Source: Pseudonocardia sp. HH130629-09
GTDB taxonomy: Bacteria; Actinomycetota; Actinomycetes; Mycobacteriales; Pseudonocardiaceae
Reading direction: 5' to 3'
DNA: 64,000 bases
NCBI RefSeq assembly: GCF_001294645.1
Contig: NZ_CP011868.1
Span: 2,914,001-2,978,000, forward strand
Each line of letters starts with the position of its first letter. The first letter of the stretch is position 1. The position numbers were made by a program, and so were the translations under genes. The notes under the pieces are model-generated. The model searched no databases. It was not told the DNA's origin and worked only from the letters and a program-made list of their open reading frames with translations. Of the stretch, positions 28,401 to 35,189 are shown piece after piece.

Positions 28401-28881
28401 GGGCGCGCAGCATCGGATGCCGGTCGACGAGCCGGCGCACGGCCGCGGCCAGCCGGTCGGGGTCGAGACCGGGCCCGTCGAACTCCAGGTACAGGTGCGG
28501 GGCCACCCCGCCCAGGGGCTGGGCCGGGTCGCGGCCGGCCCAGTACGCGTGCTGGAGCAGGGCCAGCCCGAACTCGGCGGACTCGTCGGCCGCGGCGGGC
28601 TGCCCCTCGCCGGTGGGCTGCTCGTCGGTGCCGTCCGTCGCCGGGGCGGCGTCGGGACGGCGGGCCAGGAGCGCGGCCCACGCCGCGACGGTCGGGCGGG
28701 CGGCGAGGTCGCCGAACCCCACGTCGAGCCCCTCGTCGCGCCAGCGCGAGACCAGGCGCATGAGCGCGATGGACTGCAGGCCGAGCTCGAACAGGTCGTC
28801 GTCGTCGCCGACGTCCGCGGGCTCCTCGTCGACCAGGTCGGCGATCAGCTCACGGAGCTCGTCGGTGGACACGGGGCTCAT
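25426..28881 (-). CDS. NRPS, ArCP-Cy-A-T (MbtB-like, salicyl-azoline module)
   Basis: 1151 aa. Domains: aryl carrier protein 1-80 with phosphopantetheine site LFELGLQSIAL; heterocyclisation domain about 100-560 with the Cy signature DMVAADAVS (DxxxxDxxS); adenylation about 590-1060 with LLFTSGSTGEPKG and pocket code D-L-F-N-L-G-L-I-H; carrier about 1060-1150 with FALGGDSVL. It would take salicylate from the AMP ligase, condense it with Ser, Thr or Cys and cyclise to a hydroxyphenyl-oxazoline/thiazoline. Ser or Thr seems likelier, but the code alone does not settle it. GGAGGAACC lies before ATG 28881. It follows panD by 35 bp. Confidence 0.93.
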   Translation of the reverse strand: MSPVSTDELRELIADLVDEEPADVGDDDDLFELGLQSIALMRLVSRWRDEGLDVGFGDLAARPTVAAWAALLARRPDAAPATDGTDEQPTGEGQPAAADESAEFGLALLQHAYWAGRDPAQPLGGVAPHLYLEFDGPGLDPDRLAAAVRRLVDRHPMLRARITDNGRQEILPVDGQGTPVVHDLRAVSDAEREQRLAATRDAMSHEMLAIERGEVFRVAVSLLPDGARLHVDVDMVAADAVSFRVLLADLAHCYAHRLDAPETEPIGVTYREYLQARPGARRAVSDAARAYWESRAADLPGAPELPAVEHGTGRPRAQRLAFTLAGDERDAVFAACRRHGLTAAAVIATAYAEVVGAWSAQPRFVVNVPLFDRDPVHPEIDRVVGDFTGSVLLEVDLTTPATFLERARAVQHRLHSDAEHAGFSGVEVLRELGRRAGEQVLAPVVFTSGLNLGELFDEQARALFGDPVWMISQGPQVLLDAQITEVGGQILVNWDVRADLLPDGVGEAMFAAFSRLVRGLGEKRTWSVPVPALLPADQLAVRERVNTTAELPPARPLHHDFFAGAVARGDAPAVVADSGVLGHAELADRALRVAAGLRERGVAPGEPVAVTLPRGPEQVVAVLGVLAAGGTYVPLGVEQPPARVERIRAVSGHRWAITAEPGEDRVTVTELLAHAPLPEAAGPDPEQVAYLLFTSGSTGEPKGVEVPHRAAVATLDDLVRRYRIGSGDRTLTVSALDFDLSVFDLFAVLGTGGAAVVVPEGAQRDPDHWGRAIREHGVTILNCVPALLDALLATGHDLGDTLRQVLLGGDRVGTDLPGRLRERVPGCGFAGLGGTTETAIHSTVTEVGDGPGAVDPDWRCVPYGTPLDGVALRVVDHLGRDAPDHVPGELWIGGAGVAHGYRGGPDRTADRFLALDGRRWYRTGDLARYRSDGSVEFLGRRDDQVKLNGFRVELGEVEAATAAVDGVARAVAVVVGDAVLAVAVHGTADPDTVAAALPDALPPHMVPRAVVALDRMPLTANGKIDRRAVRAAVAERVADGGDRVEPDSALERVVARVWAQVLEHDGPVGVETPLFALGGDSVLVTVIVSQLRELLDTDAVSARTVFAHPTVRELCRALRAQEPERLDAVAEVVDEIESLAEDEVDRALADR

Positions 28882-28916
28882 CGGGGTGGTTCCTCCTGCG
28901 CGGTGGTTGCGGACGC

Positions 28917-29354
28917 TCAGCGACCGGCGAACTGGTCGAGGGCTCCGGGCACCGGAGCGGCGGGGGCGGTGTCGAGCTCGACGATCCGGTTGTGGGCGTC
29001 GACGTGGACGACCCGCGGCACGTGGTCGGCGACAGCGGACTGCGGGACCTGCTGGTAGGCGACGATGATCGTGAGGTCGCCGGGGTGCACGAGGTGTGCC
29101 GCGGCCCCGTTGACACCGATCACGCCGGTACCGCGCTCACCGGTGATGACGTAGGTCTCGAGGCGGTTGCCGTTGTCGATGTCGAGGACCTGGACCTTCT
29201 CGCCCTCGACCAGCCCGGCCGCGTCCATGAGGTCCTCGTCGACGGTGAGCGAACCGACGTAGTGCAGGTCGGCCTGGGTCACCGTGGCGCGGTGGATCTT
29301 GCCGCTGAGCAGCGTGCGGTACACCTGCGGGACGACATCGGCGACGCCGGACAT
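28917..29354 (-). CDS. panD: Aspartate 1-decarboxylase (copy 1), beta-alanine supply
   Basis: 145-aa pyruvoyl-dependent enzyme making beta-alanine from L-aspartate. Seen: [19 protein letters not shown], with the Gly-Ser self-cleavage site in YVGS, substrate-binding NGNRLETY (Arg, Tyr), and [26 protein letters not shown] precedes ATG 29354. It sits between mbtH and an NRPS under an iron box, so it probably supplies beta-alanine to the siderophore rather than only to pantothenate. The 2642-aa NRPS has a matching beta-alanine-like pocket. A second copy lies at 61218-61649. Confidence 0.94.
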   Translation of the reverse strand: MSGVADVVPQVYRTLLSGKIHRATVTQADLHYVGSLTVDEDLMDAAGLVEGEKVQVLDIDNGNRLETYVITGERGTGVIGVNGAAAHLVHPGDLTIIVAYQQVPQSAVADHVPRVVHVDAHNRIVELDTAPAAPVPGALDQFAGR

Positions 29355-29393
29355 GGGGGTTCCTTCCGTTTCGGGGGTGAGGGGTGGAGCGGG

Positions 29394-29603
29394 TCAGCCG
29401 GTGCGGTCGGCCAGGCTGCGCGGTCGCAGGTCGGTCCAGTGCTGCTCGACGTGCGCGAGGCAGGACGCGCGGTCGGCCGGACCGTGCGCGACCTGCCAGC
29501 CCGCGGGGACGGCGGCGAACCCGGGCCACAGGGAGTACTGACCCTCGTCGTTGACCAGGGCGTAGAACGTCCCGGTCTCGTCGTCGAACGGGTTGACGGA
29601 CAT
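29394..29603 (-). CDS. MbtH-like NRPS accessory protein
   Basis: 69-aa protein with the complete MbtH signature: [33 protein letters not shown] and [10 protein letters not shown]. MbtH proteins bind adenylation domains and are needed for their solubility or activity. It is the first recognisable gene of operon 1, downstream of the iron box at 29931-29949. As the only intact MbtH here, it probably serves all three NRPSs. Confidence 0.95.
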   Translation of the reverse strand: MSVNPFDDETGTFYALVNDEGQYSLWPGFAAVPAGWQVAHGPADRASCLAHVEQHWTDLRPRSLADRTG

Positions 29604-29634
29604 GGCTGTCTCCTCTGTCGTCGGTCGGGTAGGG

Positions 29635-29898
29635 TCAGCGCGCGGCGCGACCGGCGGGACACGGGCCGGACCGCTCGGTGCCGGCGGACACCGCCCGCTC
29701 GAGCTGGTCGTGGCCGTCCCGGGTCGACGGTCGGGGGCTGCGGGTCCCACGGAGAGCGACCGGGCTCCTGGGGCTCGCGCTCCCCGTCGTGGTGTCCTCG
29801 GTGAGGCTGCCGTGGTGCCGCCCGACCGCGTCCCGACACTCGGCGACGCAGCCGGTCGTCCGACCGCCACCGCTTCGCACCCTCGCGGGGTCGGCCAT
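29635..29898 (-). CDS. Small hypothetical ORF in the operon-1 leader
   Basis: An open frame of 87 codons starts ATG 29898 with AAGGGA 5 nt upstream, directly after the iron box. The product ([20 protein letters not shown] onward) is low complexity, rich in Arg, Ser and Gly, and resembles nothing I know. It could be a leader peptide, a remnant, or simply untranslated leader; the region 29604-29930 otherwise holds no recognisable gene. Confidence 0.2.
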   Translation of the reverse strand: MADPARVRSGGGRTTGCVAECRDAVGRHHGSLTEDTTTGSASPRSPVALRGTRSPRPSTRDGHDQLERAVSAGTERSGPCPAGRAAR

Positions 29899-29930
29899 CA
29901 CTGTCCCTTGCCCATGGTCGGCTGCACTTC

Positions 29931-29949
29931 TCTAAGGCGAGCCTAACTT
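29931..29949 (-). promoter_or_regulatory. Iron box (IdeR/DmdR type) of operon 1
   Basis: TCTAAGGCGAGCCTAACTT on the + strand is a TTAGG-CT-CCTAA-like interrupted palindrome, matching the actinobacterial iron-regulator consensus at about 13 of 19 positions by eye. It lies upstream of mbtH, panD and the downstream siderophore genes. It predicts repression by Fe2+-loaded IdeR/DmdR and induction in iron starvation. Confidence 0.7.
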
Positions 29950-30164
29950 CATCACATCGATCAACATCCCGCCTAGAGAGTGACATCACGCAGAACTCCC
30001 ACACCGCCCCGGAACGCCAGGTCGGAGTAGCGTGAGTAGGCTGGCATCACTCATTTGGCTGGTCTCGTCGCGTGTTGGCGTTACTGCGTCCTGGTGTGAC
30101 GCGCCGGGCCTCCTCGGCCCGTTCGACGGAGGCACCGACCCCGGGGATCAACCCTCCGCACACG

Positions 30165-30203
30165 ACTGCGGCCGGCACCGGGGATGCCGGAGCCGGCCGC
30201 AGT
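30165..30203 (-). terminator. Stem-loop downstream of binding lipoprotein
   Basis: ACTGCGGCCGGC (30165-30176) and GCCGGCCGCAGT (30192-30203) form a perfect 12-bp stem with a 15-nt loop, starting 14 nt after the stop codon of the lipoprotein gene at 30217. No T-run follows, as is usual in high-GC actinomycetes. Confidence 0.7.
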
Positions 30204-30216
30204 GGAGGACGAGGGA

Positions 30217-31200
30217 CTACGTGGACACGGCGTCCGACAGACGCGGGGCGATCCGGTCGACGATCCACGGGATCGACAGCGGGGACGGGTTGCGCAGCCC
30301 GATGAACTCGTCGTAGTCGTAGGTCACGACCGCGCCGCGCTGCACCACCGGCAGCCGCTCGTACAGCGGGTTCTGCTGGAGGGTCCTGAGTGCCTCCGCG
30401 TCACCGCCGTCGAACAGGACGAGGGCGTCCGCGTCGAGCGAGGCGATCTGCTCGGAGGAGAGCTGCACCCCGAACGACTCCCCCTTCGGCAGCGCGAGGA
30501 TCTGCGGCGACAGCGAGAGCCCCAGCGCCGCGGGCACCGAGTTCATCGCGTCGTCCGGGTCGCGCAGAGCGGTCACCGCGCCGGGCTGCACGAAGCCGAA
30601 GGTGTAGGTGGCGCCCTGCAGCGCCGGGTGCGCGGCCCGCGTCTCGTCGAGCTTCGTCTGCACCTGGCCGGAGACCCGCTCGGCGTCGGCCGGCCGGCCG
30701 AGCGCCGTCGCGAGCTGCGTCGTCATCTCCTGCCAGGTATCCGGGGCCGGGCCCTTCTGGTAGCCGATCGTCGGCGCGATCGCACTGAGCTGCTGGTAGG
30801 ACTTCTGCAGCGCGAAGTAGCCCGGGGCGAAGATCACGTCCGGCTTCAGGGCGGCGACCTGCTCGATGTTCACCTCGGTGGCCTCGCCGGTCACGGGGAG
30901 CACCTCGACGTCCTTGGCCCCCGGGGCCTGCGACGTCCACGGGGAGAGACCGGACTCGCTGCCGCTGGAGGACGCTCCGACGACGGGCGCCTGCAGCGCC
31001 AGTGCTACGTCGAACCCGGTGGGCCCGAGCGCCACGATCCGTGAGACACCGGGCGGCACGGTCGTGGTGCCCAGTGCGTGGATGACCGTGACCGAGCCCT
31101 GGGCGGTGTCGGGGGCACCGGAGGACTCACTGCCGCAGGCGACGGTTCCGAACAGCAGCGCGCCGCACACGGCTGCACCGAGGAGTCCTCGGCGACTCAA
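30217..31200 (-). CDS. Ferri-siderophore-binding lipoprotein (FecB/FepB-like, Tat signal)
   Basis: 327 aa from a TTG at 31200. The N-terminus SRRGLLGAAVCGALLFGTVAC carries a twin-arginine motif and a lipobox (TVAC), so it is a lipoprotein probably exported by Tat. Body: ALGTTTVPPGVSRIVALGPT, LKPDVIFAPGYF, LSAIAPTIGYQ, SEQIASLDADALVLF and SIPWIVDRIAPRL, a complete two-lobe siderophore-binding protein. No RBS is evident at the TTG; GTG 31266 would add 22 residues, but the palindrome at 31199-31221 would then be coding. No ABC permease is nearby, so it must use one encoded elsewhere. Confidence 0.85.
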   Translation of the reverse strand: MSRRGLLGAAVCGALLFGTVACGSESSGAPDTAQGSVTVIHALGTTTVPPGVSRIVALGPTGFDVALALQAPVVGASSSGSESGLSPWTSQAPGAKDVEVLPVTGEATEVNIEQVAALKPDVIFAPGYFALQKSYQQLSAIAPTIGYQKGPAPDTWQEMTTQLATALGRPADAERVSGQVQTKLDETRAAHPALQGATYTFGFVQPGAVTALRDPDDAMNSVPAALGLSLSPQILALPKGESFGVQLSSEQIASLDADALVLFDGGDAEALRTLQQNPLYERLPVVQRGAVVTYDYDEFIGLRNPSPLSIPWIVDRIAPRLSDAVST

Positions 31201-31221
31201 CTTAGGCAGACTTCGTAAGTT
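31199..31221 (-). promoter_or_regulatory. Weak iron-box-like palindrome before lipoprotein gene
   Basis: AACTTA (31199-31204) and TAAGTT (31216-31221) are perfect arms around a core that contains AGTCT on the minus strand. It resembles an iron box with one base missing. A -35/-10-like pair (TTCCGC, TAACTT, 18-bp spacer) overlaps it. It fits iron control of the siderophore-binding protein but is weaker than the other three boxes. Confidence 0.4.
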
Positions 31222-31299
31222 ACGCAGGAGGTACTCGTCCGCGGAAGATCGGTCGCGGTATCGCACGGTCACGATGGTCCGATGAGGACCGACGCGCAC

Positions 31300-31339
31300 G
31301 AGCAGGGCCCCGGGCCGTGACGGCCCGGGGCCCCTGCTC
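31300..31339. terminator. Strong hairpin between hypothetical gene and binding lipoprotein
   Basis: The arms 31300-31317 and 31321-31339 are complementary except for one extra base, with a TGA loop, giving a stem of about 18 bp. The stop codon of the hypothetical gene (31338) lies in the stem base, so it probably terminates that transcript before the lipoprotein promoter. Confidence 0.7.
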
Positions 31340-31727
31340 ATGCGGTCGGAGGCGAGCGCTGGTCGGGGCGCACTCTTCGGCGCCCGGCGTCGTGCCGCGT
31401 TGGTCGCGATCCCGGTCCGGCGCGTCCCGGGCCGGCGCGGTCGGGCGTGTCCTCGCGGGCGGTGGCGGTGTCGGTGCGAAGACGCCGGATCGTGCGACGA
31501 CGGGCGGTCCGGGCGCGGGCTTCGGGCCACGGACCGGACGCGGCGACGACGGCGAAGAACGCGGCGTCGGTGTCGGGCACGGTCTCGACGTGGGCGGTGA
31601 CCCCGCAGTCGAGTGAGGTACGGCCGTCGAGCGGCATCTCGACGACGGGGACCGGCACGACGGTGCTGCCCGCGGTGTCGGCTCGGGCCGGAACACCCGA
31701 GGGCGCTGCACACGGGGCGTCCAGCAT
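31338..31727 (-). CDS. Hypothetical protein, Arg-rich C-terminus
   Basis: 129 aa starting MLDAPCAAPSGVPARADTAG. GAGG lies 8 nt before ATG 31727; ATG 31733 is the alternative. Third codon positions are strongly G/C through the middle segment (VVPVPVVEMPLDGRTSLDCG and AHVETVPDTDAAFFAVVAAS), which argues that it is coded. The tail is Arg/Pro-rich and probably disordered. I recognise no domain. Its stop is embedded in a strong hairpin, consistent with a real gene end. Confidence 0.45.
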   Translation of the reverse strand: MLDAPCAAPSGVPARADTAGSTVVPVPVVEMPLDGRTSLDCGVTAHVETVPDTDAAFFAVVAASGPWPEARARTARRRTIRRLRTDTATAREDTPDRAGPGRAGPGSRPTRHDAGRRRVRPDQRSPPTA

Positions 31728-32297
31728 CGTCATCACCTCACGAGGGTCGAGGAGCGGAGTCGCCCGGTCGGAGCACCGGGGACGGTGTCCGACCCCTGGG
31801 CGACTCCACCGTGCGGTTCGAGTGATGGTCGGTCGATGATCAGAAGTCTCGAGGTGGCTGCCACCCCCTTCCGAACCTCTCGTCGTGGCCGTTCCGTGGC
31901 CGTTGGGTGGCCGTTCGGTGGCCGTGGCCTCGGCGGACCGCCGCGTCAGGGAGGACCGGGCCAGGAGCTGTGGTCCGCGATCGTCGACCCGCGCGACGTG
32001 CGTCGGCCAACCCGGGGCCGCCGGGACGAACGGTCTGGCGTCCGGGTCGAGGAACCGGTCCAGCGCACGGAACGGATTGGCCCGCATCACCAGGTTCTCA
32101 CCTCCCTTTCCGACCTGTTCCACGCACACCGGGAAACGGGGCACGGCACGGACGACGTCACCATATCTGTCGCCCGGGCTCACTTCGACCTGCCATTCCC
32201 GGCCTGCTCGGAGGAACCGTCGCTCACACTCGGTCGGTTGTCGTGCGATGTCCGATCTCTCGGACACCTCCACTAATAAGACACTCCACGGCGGTTG
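31728..32297. other. 570-bp non-coding stretch with GTGGCCGTT repeats
   Basis: No convincing gene is seen. Four copies of GTGGCCGTt/g at 11-bp spacing occupy about 31885-31928. The rest shows no clear promoter, RNA or protein homology and may include the leader of the hypothetical gene on the minus strand. Confidence 0.4.
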
Positions 32298-32576
32298 TCA
32301 AGGACGCGGATCCGACAACGGAGAACCGTCGTCGCGAACCGGTTCCACCCACTCGACGTCGCCCTCCCCGATCACGGTTCCCTCCGGGTCGGGCTCGGGC
32401 GCGACGAGCCGCACCCGGGCGTCGGCGCCGGGGCTGTAGAGCGACTGCGCCCCATCGGCCCACCGGACCCGGTACGGCGGCTCCCCGTTCTGTCCCAGCA
32501 CGCCGAGCACCTCACCGAGTCGGGCGGTTCGCCCCAGCGTGGCGGACTCGACGACGATGTGTCCGAGGGGTACCAC
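32298..32576 (-). CDS. DUF1918 family protein
   Basis: 92-aa small protein. The DUF1918 pattern is visible: GHIVVESATLGRTARLGEVL, then VLGQNGEPPYRVRWADGAQS and LYSPGADARV, a small SH3-like fold common in actinobacteria with unknown function. It begins at GTG 32576; a GGAG lies somewhat far upstream. It is an isolated gene with no operon partner. Confidence 0.8.
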   Translation of the reverse strand: MVPLGHIVVESATLGRTARLGEVLGVLGQNGEPPYRVRWADGAQSLYSPGADARVRLVAPEPDPEGTVIGEGDVEWVEPVRDDGSPLSDPRP

Positions 32577-32763
32577 CGCCTACGCCGAGCCACTCCTCCA
32601 CGATGGACCACACCCGGACGCATCCAGCGCAGACACGCGGACCCTTCTCAAACACGCTCTCAGGGTGTCCAGGAAGCCCCACACCCGGATCCGATACACA
32701 TCCGGATGCGGGGAGTCCACTCTGATCCGATCAACTCCCATCACAGAACCCCTCCTTCTCGCA

Positions 32764-32980
32764 CCCCTGTTCCGGCGATGTCCGCGCGGCACCCCGGTCC
32801 TCGCGGAACCGATCGCGCGGCGCTGTCACATCGCGTTCTCGACACAGACGAACCGATTCCGACAACGGCCCTGTTCCTGGCGACGCACCATCGGAGGTCG
32901 ATATCGAAGGGAACAGACCATCGCGCTGACCATCTGCCGGGAACCGGAATCCGCGCACCGCACGCGGCCCTGTTCCTCGA
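32764..32980. repeat. Three imperfect ~100-bp repeats in non-coding DNA
   Basis: The 641-bp gap 32577-33217 has no convincing gene. CCCTGTTCC recurs at about 32765, 32869 and 32968, roughly 100 bp apart. The second and third copies are preceded by GAACCG followed by ATTCCG or AATCCG. A perfect CATCCGGATG palindrome lies at about 32700. Base composition is slightly lower in GC than in neighbouring genes. It could be a regulatory array, a structured RNA or an old mobile-element remnant. Confidence 0.4.
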
Positions 32981-33217
32981 CACGGTCGGCGGACGACGGC
33001 TCGACGCGCGATCACGTGGCCCACCGGATCCCGTCCGGCCGCGCCGGGAGGGCCGACACCCGTACCGGAGGGACCGAGCACGGAGCCGGACCCGGGGCTG
33101 CGACGGTCGTGGGTCATGACGAGCGGACTACCCGGCTGCGCCGAGGGCATGCCGGCGGGGAGACCTCTGCTGCCCGGAGCAGACGACCCGGCCGACACCC
33201 CGGTCGGCGGGCCGACG

Positions 33218-33799
33218 TCAGCGGAGCGAGCAGAGCAGGCCGTGGAACGCGGTCCAGACGGCCTCGCTGTCCACCGTCCCCCGCGCCTCGGCCAGCCACA
33301 GGGCAGCCTCGTTCATCGCACCGGACAACAGCCTGGTCAGCGGCTCGACCGGCTGCGCTGCGATCACCCCGTCGTCGACGAGCTGCTGCAGCGACTCCGC
33401 CAGATGCCGCGCGGAGGTCTGCTCGTCCAGCCGCCGCCACTCCGCCCACCCCAGGACCGCGGGCCCGTCGATCAGCATGATCCGGGACAGCTCGGGGTCG
33501 TTCGACACCGACAGGAACGCCCGGCACCCTTCGACGAAGGAGACCCAGGAGTCCGCGTCGTCGGACACCGATGTGGCCACCCGGTCGGCGACCTCCGACT
33601 GGACCTGCGCGAGGACCTCGCGGAACAGGCCGATCTTGCCGTCGAAGCTGTGGTAGAGGGCCCCCTTGGTGACACCGGCGGCGGCCACGATCTCGGCCAG
33701 CCCGACCGCGCCGTAGCCACGCTGGGCGAACAACGTCCGCGCCTCCTGGATCAGCGCCTGGCGCGTCTGCTCCCGCTGCCGGACCCGCACTCCGGTCAT
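33218..33799 (-). CDS. TetR family transcriptional regulator
   Basis: 193-aa TetR protein. The N-terminal HTH includes RQALIQEARTLFAQRGYGAV followed by GLAEIVAAAGVTKGALYHSF, a textbook TetR motif. The C-terminal ligand domain has MLIDGPAVLGWAEWRRLDEQ, seen in many actinobacterial TetR regulators. ATG 33799 has GGGGAGG upstream. The gene it would normally control is missing: the next sequence upstream is an rmlA fragment. A palindrome at 33820-33830 is the likely autoregulatory operator. Confidence 0.92.
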   Translation of the reverse strand: MTGVRVRQREQTRQALIQEARTLFAQRGYGAVGLAEIVAAAGVTKGALYHSFDGKIGLFREVLAQVQSEVADRVATSVSDDADSWVSFVEGCRAFLSVSNDPELSRIMLIDGPAVLGWAEWRRLDEQTSARHLAESLQQLVDDGVIAAQPVEPLTRLLSGAMNEAALWLAEARGTVDSEAVWTAFHGLLCSLR

Positions 33800-33815
33800 C
33801 AACCCTCCCCGATTT

Positions 33816-33834
33816 CATGTACCGACGGTATGTG
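33816..33834. promoter_or_regulatory. Palindromic TetR operator candidate
   Basis: TACCGACGGTA (33820-33830) is a perfect palindrome with a central A, flanked by ATG and TGT to give ATGTACCGACGGTATGT. It lies 21 bp upstream of the tetR start and just before the rmlA remnant. The position fits autoregulation. Confidence 0.55.
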
Positions 33835-33841
33835 AACGTGC

Positions 33842-34396
33842 TACATCTTCCACGGACCCGGCTTCTCCGGGATGCTCCACCGCAGAATCGAGGGCCTGAA
33901 CTCCGGCGACGGCTGCGTGCTGTTCGGGTACCCCGTGCGCGACCCACAGCGCTACGGAGTGGGCGAAGCCGACCCGCAGGGCAGGCTGATCTCCATCGAT
34001 GAGAAGCCCGCAGCCCCGCGCTCGGACCGAGCCATCACCGGGCTGTACCTCTACGACCAGCAGGTCGTCGACATCCCGCGGTCGGTGCGCCCGTCGGCCC
34101 GCGGCGAGCTGGAGATCACCGACGTGAACCGGGTCTACATGCAGCAGGGGTCGGCGCGGCTGGTCGATCTGGGCCGCGGCTTCGCGTGGCTCGACACCGG
34201 CACCCACGAGTCCCTGCTCGAGGCCGCGGACTACGTGCGCGTGCTGGAGAACCGGCAGGGGGTGCGCATCGCGTGCGTCGAGGAGGTGGCGCTGCGCATG
34301 GGCTTCATCGACGCCGACGCCTGCCACAAGCTGGGGGAACGCTACGGCGCCTCCGGCTACGGCTCCTACGTCATGGAGGTCGCGGCCACCTTCTGA
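33842..34396 (+). pseudogene. rmlA: 5'-truncated glucose-1-phosphate thymidylyltransferase
   Basis: The frame opens abruptly at YIFHGPGFSGMLHRRIEGLN and continues with VLFGYPVRDPQRYGV, SIDEKPAAPRSDRAITGLYL, ARGELEITDVNRVYM and GRGFAWLDTGTHESLLEAAD, the RmlA C-terminal two thirds. The first 110 or so residues, including the nucleotide-binding LAGGxGTRL motif, are missing, and an in-frame stop lies just upstream at 33833. The nearest ATG (33872) would give 174 aa without the catalytic start. It is a deletion remnant abutting the tetR promoter. Confidence 0.85.
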
Positions 34397-34508
34397 GCGA
34401 CGCCCCGGCGACCGCACACCGTCCATGAACAGCGTCAGCGACCACCCGACCTCGGGCCGCAGTGGCGGCCCGGCAGTGGCGTGCCCGCTCGTGCGTCATG
34501 ATGTCGAC

Positions 34509-35148
34509 ATGGCGCGGGCCCTGCTCATCGAGGACGACACATCGGTCGCCGAGGGTCTGCGGATCGCCTTGACCCACGTGGGACACGTCGTCGACTGCGC
34601 CGTGACCGGCTCCGAGGGCCTGGCCCGGGTCGCCGGGGGTGACCACGACGTCGTGGTGCTCGACCTGATGCTGCCCGACATCGACGGGTTCGAGGTGTGC
34701 CGGCGGTTGCGTGCCGCGGGGTCGATCCCGATCGTGATGCTGACCGCTCGTGACGACGACATCGACGTCGTGGCCGGTCTGGAGGCCGGTGCCGACGACT
34801 ACGTCGTCAAGCCGGTCGCCGGTCGTGTGCTGGACGCCCGCATCCGGGCCGTTCTGCGACGGACGGCCGAGAGACCAGCCGTGATGAGCGACGGCCCACC
34901 GGAGATCGTGCGACAGGGTTCGCTCACGATCGACCGGCAGGCCCTGGTCGTCACCTCTCATGATCGCGTCGTGACGCTCACCCCGACGGAGCTGAAGCTG
35001 CTGCTCGAGCTCGCGGACGCGCCGGGCCGGGTGCTGAGCCGCCAGCAGCTGCTGTCGGCGGTCTGGGACCACAGCTACCTCGGCGACTCCCGGCTCGTCG
35101 ACTCCTGCGTGCAGCGGCTGCGCGCGAAGATCGAGGACGCCCCCTCGT
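34509..35148 (+). pseudogene. OmpR-family response regulator, 3'-truncated
   Basis: The receiver domain is intact: ALLIEDDTSVAEGL (acidic pair), VVVLDLMLPDIDG (phospho-Asp) and ADDYVVKP (Lys). The winged-helix DNA-binding domain runs from LTIDRQALVVTSHDRVVTLT through VLSRQQLLSAVWDHSYLG to VDSCVQRLRAKIEDAPS. Homology then stops at about 35148; the C-terminal beta-hairpin (usually ending VRGVGY-like) is missing and the frame runs on into unrelated sequence. It meets another broken two-component gene head-on. DNA binding is probably lost. Confidence 0.75.
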
Positions 35149-35151
35149 GCC

Positions 35152-35186
35152 CCGCTGTCGTGCAGCACCCTGGTCGCCGACAGCGG
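35152..35186. terminator. Inverted repeat at the junction of two broken genes
   Basis: CCGCTGTCG (35152-35160) and CGACAGCGG (35178-35186) form a perfect 9-bp stem with a 17-nt loop, exactly between the truncated response regulator and the chimeric remnant on the other strand. It may act as a bidirectional terminator or mark the recombination junction. Confidence 0.4.
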
Positions 35187-35189
35187 GTC

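Noticed and set aside
25426..28881. DHB (catechol) starter interpretation for the ArCP enzyme
   Set aside because: The AMP ligase pocket has the salicylate-type Cys/Leu pair, the partner gene is a salicylate synthase, and no entA/entB homologue is seen.
28917..29354. PanD as a housekeeping pantothenate gene only
   Set aside because: No panB or panC nearby; the gene sits within the iron-regulated NRPS operon and is duplicated in the second operon, matching a beta-alanine-type A domain.
31300..31339. Insertion-sequence terminal inverted repeat
   Set aside because: The arms are adjacent with a 3-nt loop, no transposase is present, and a gene ends within the stem; a terminator is the simpler reading.
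31338..32273. 311-codon version of the hypothetical gene with a start near 32273
   Set aside because: The extra N-terminal half has poor codon bias and no RBS; a start at 31727 with GAGG fits better.
32764..32980. CRISPR array
   Set aside because: The repeats are too far apart (about 100 bp), conserved only over a 9-bp core, and no cas genes are present.
32224..33198. Several overlapping 70-150 codon frames in the repeat region
   Set aside because: Arg/Pro-rich, mutually overlapping on both strands, with no RBS or homology; treated as non-coding.
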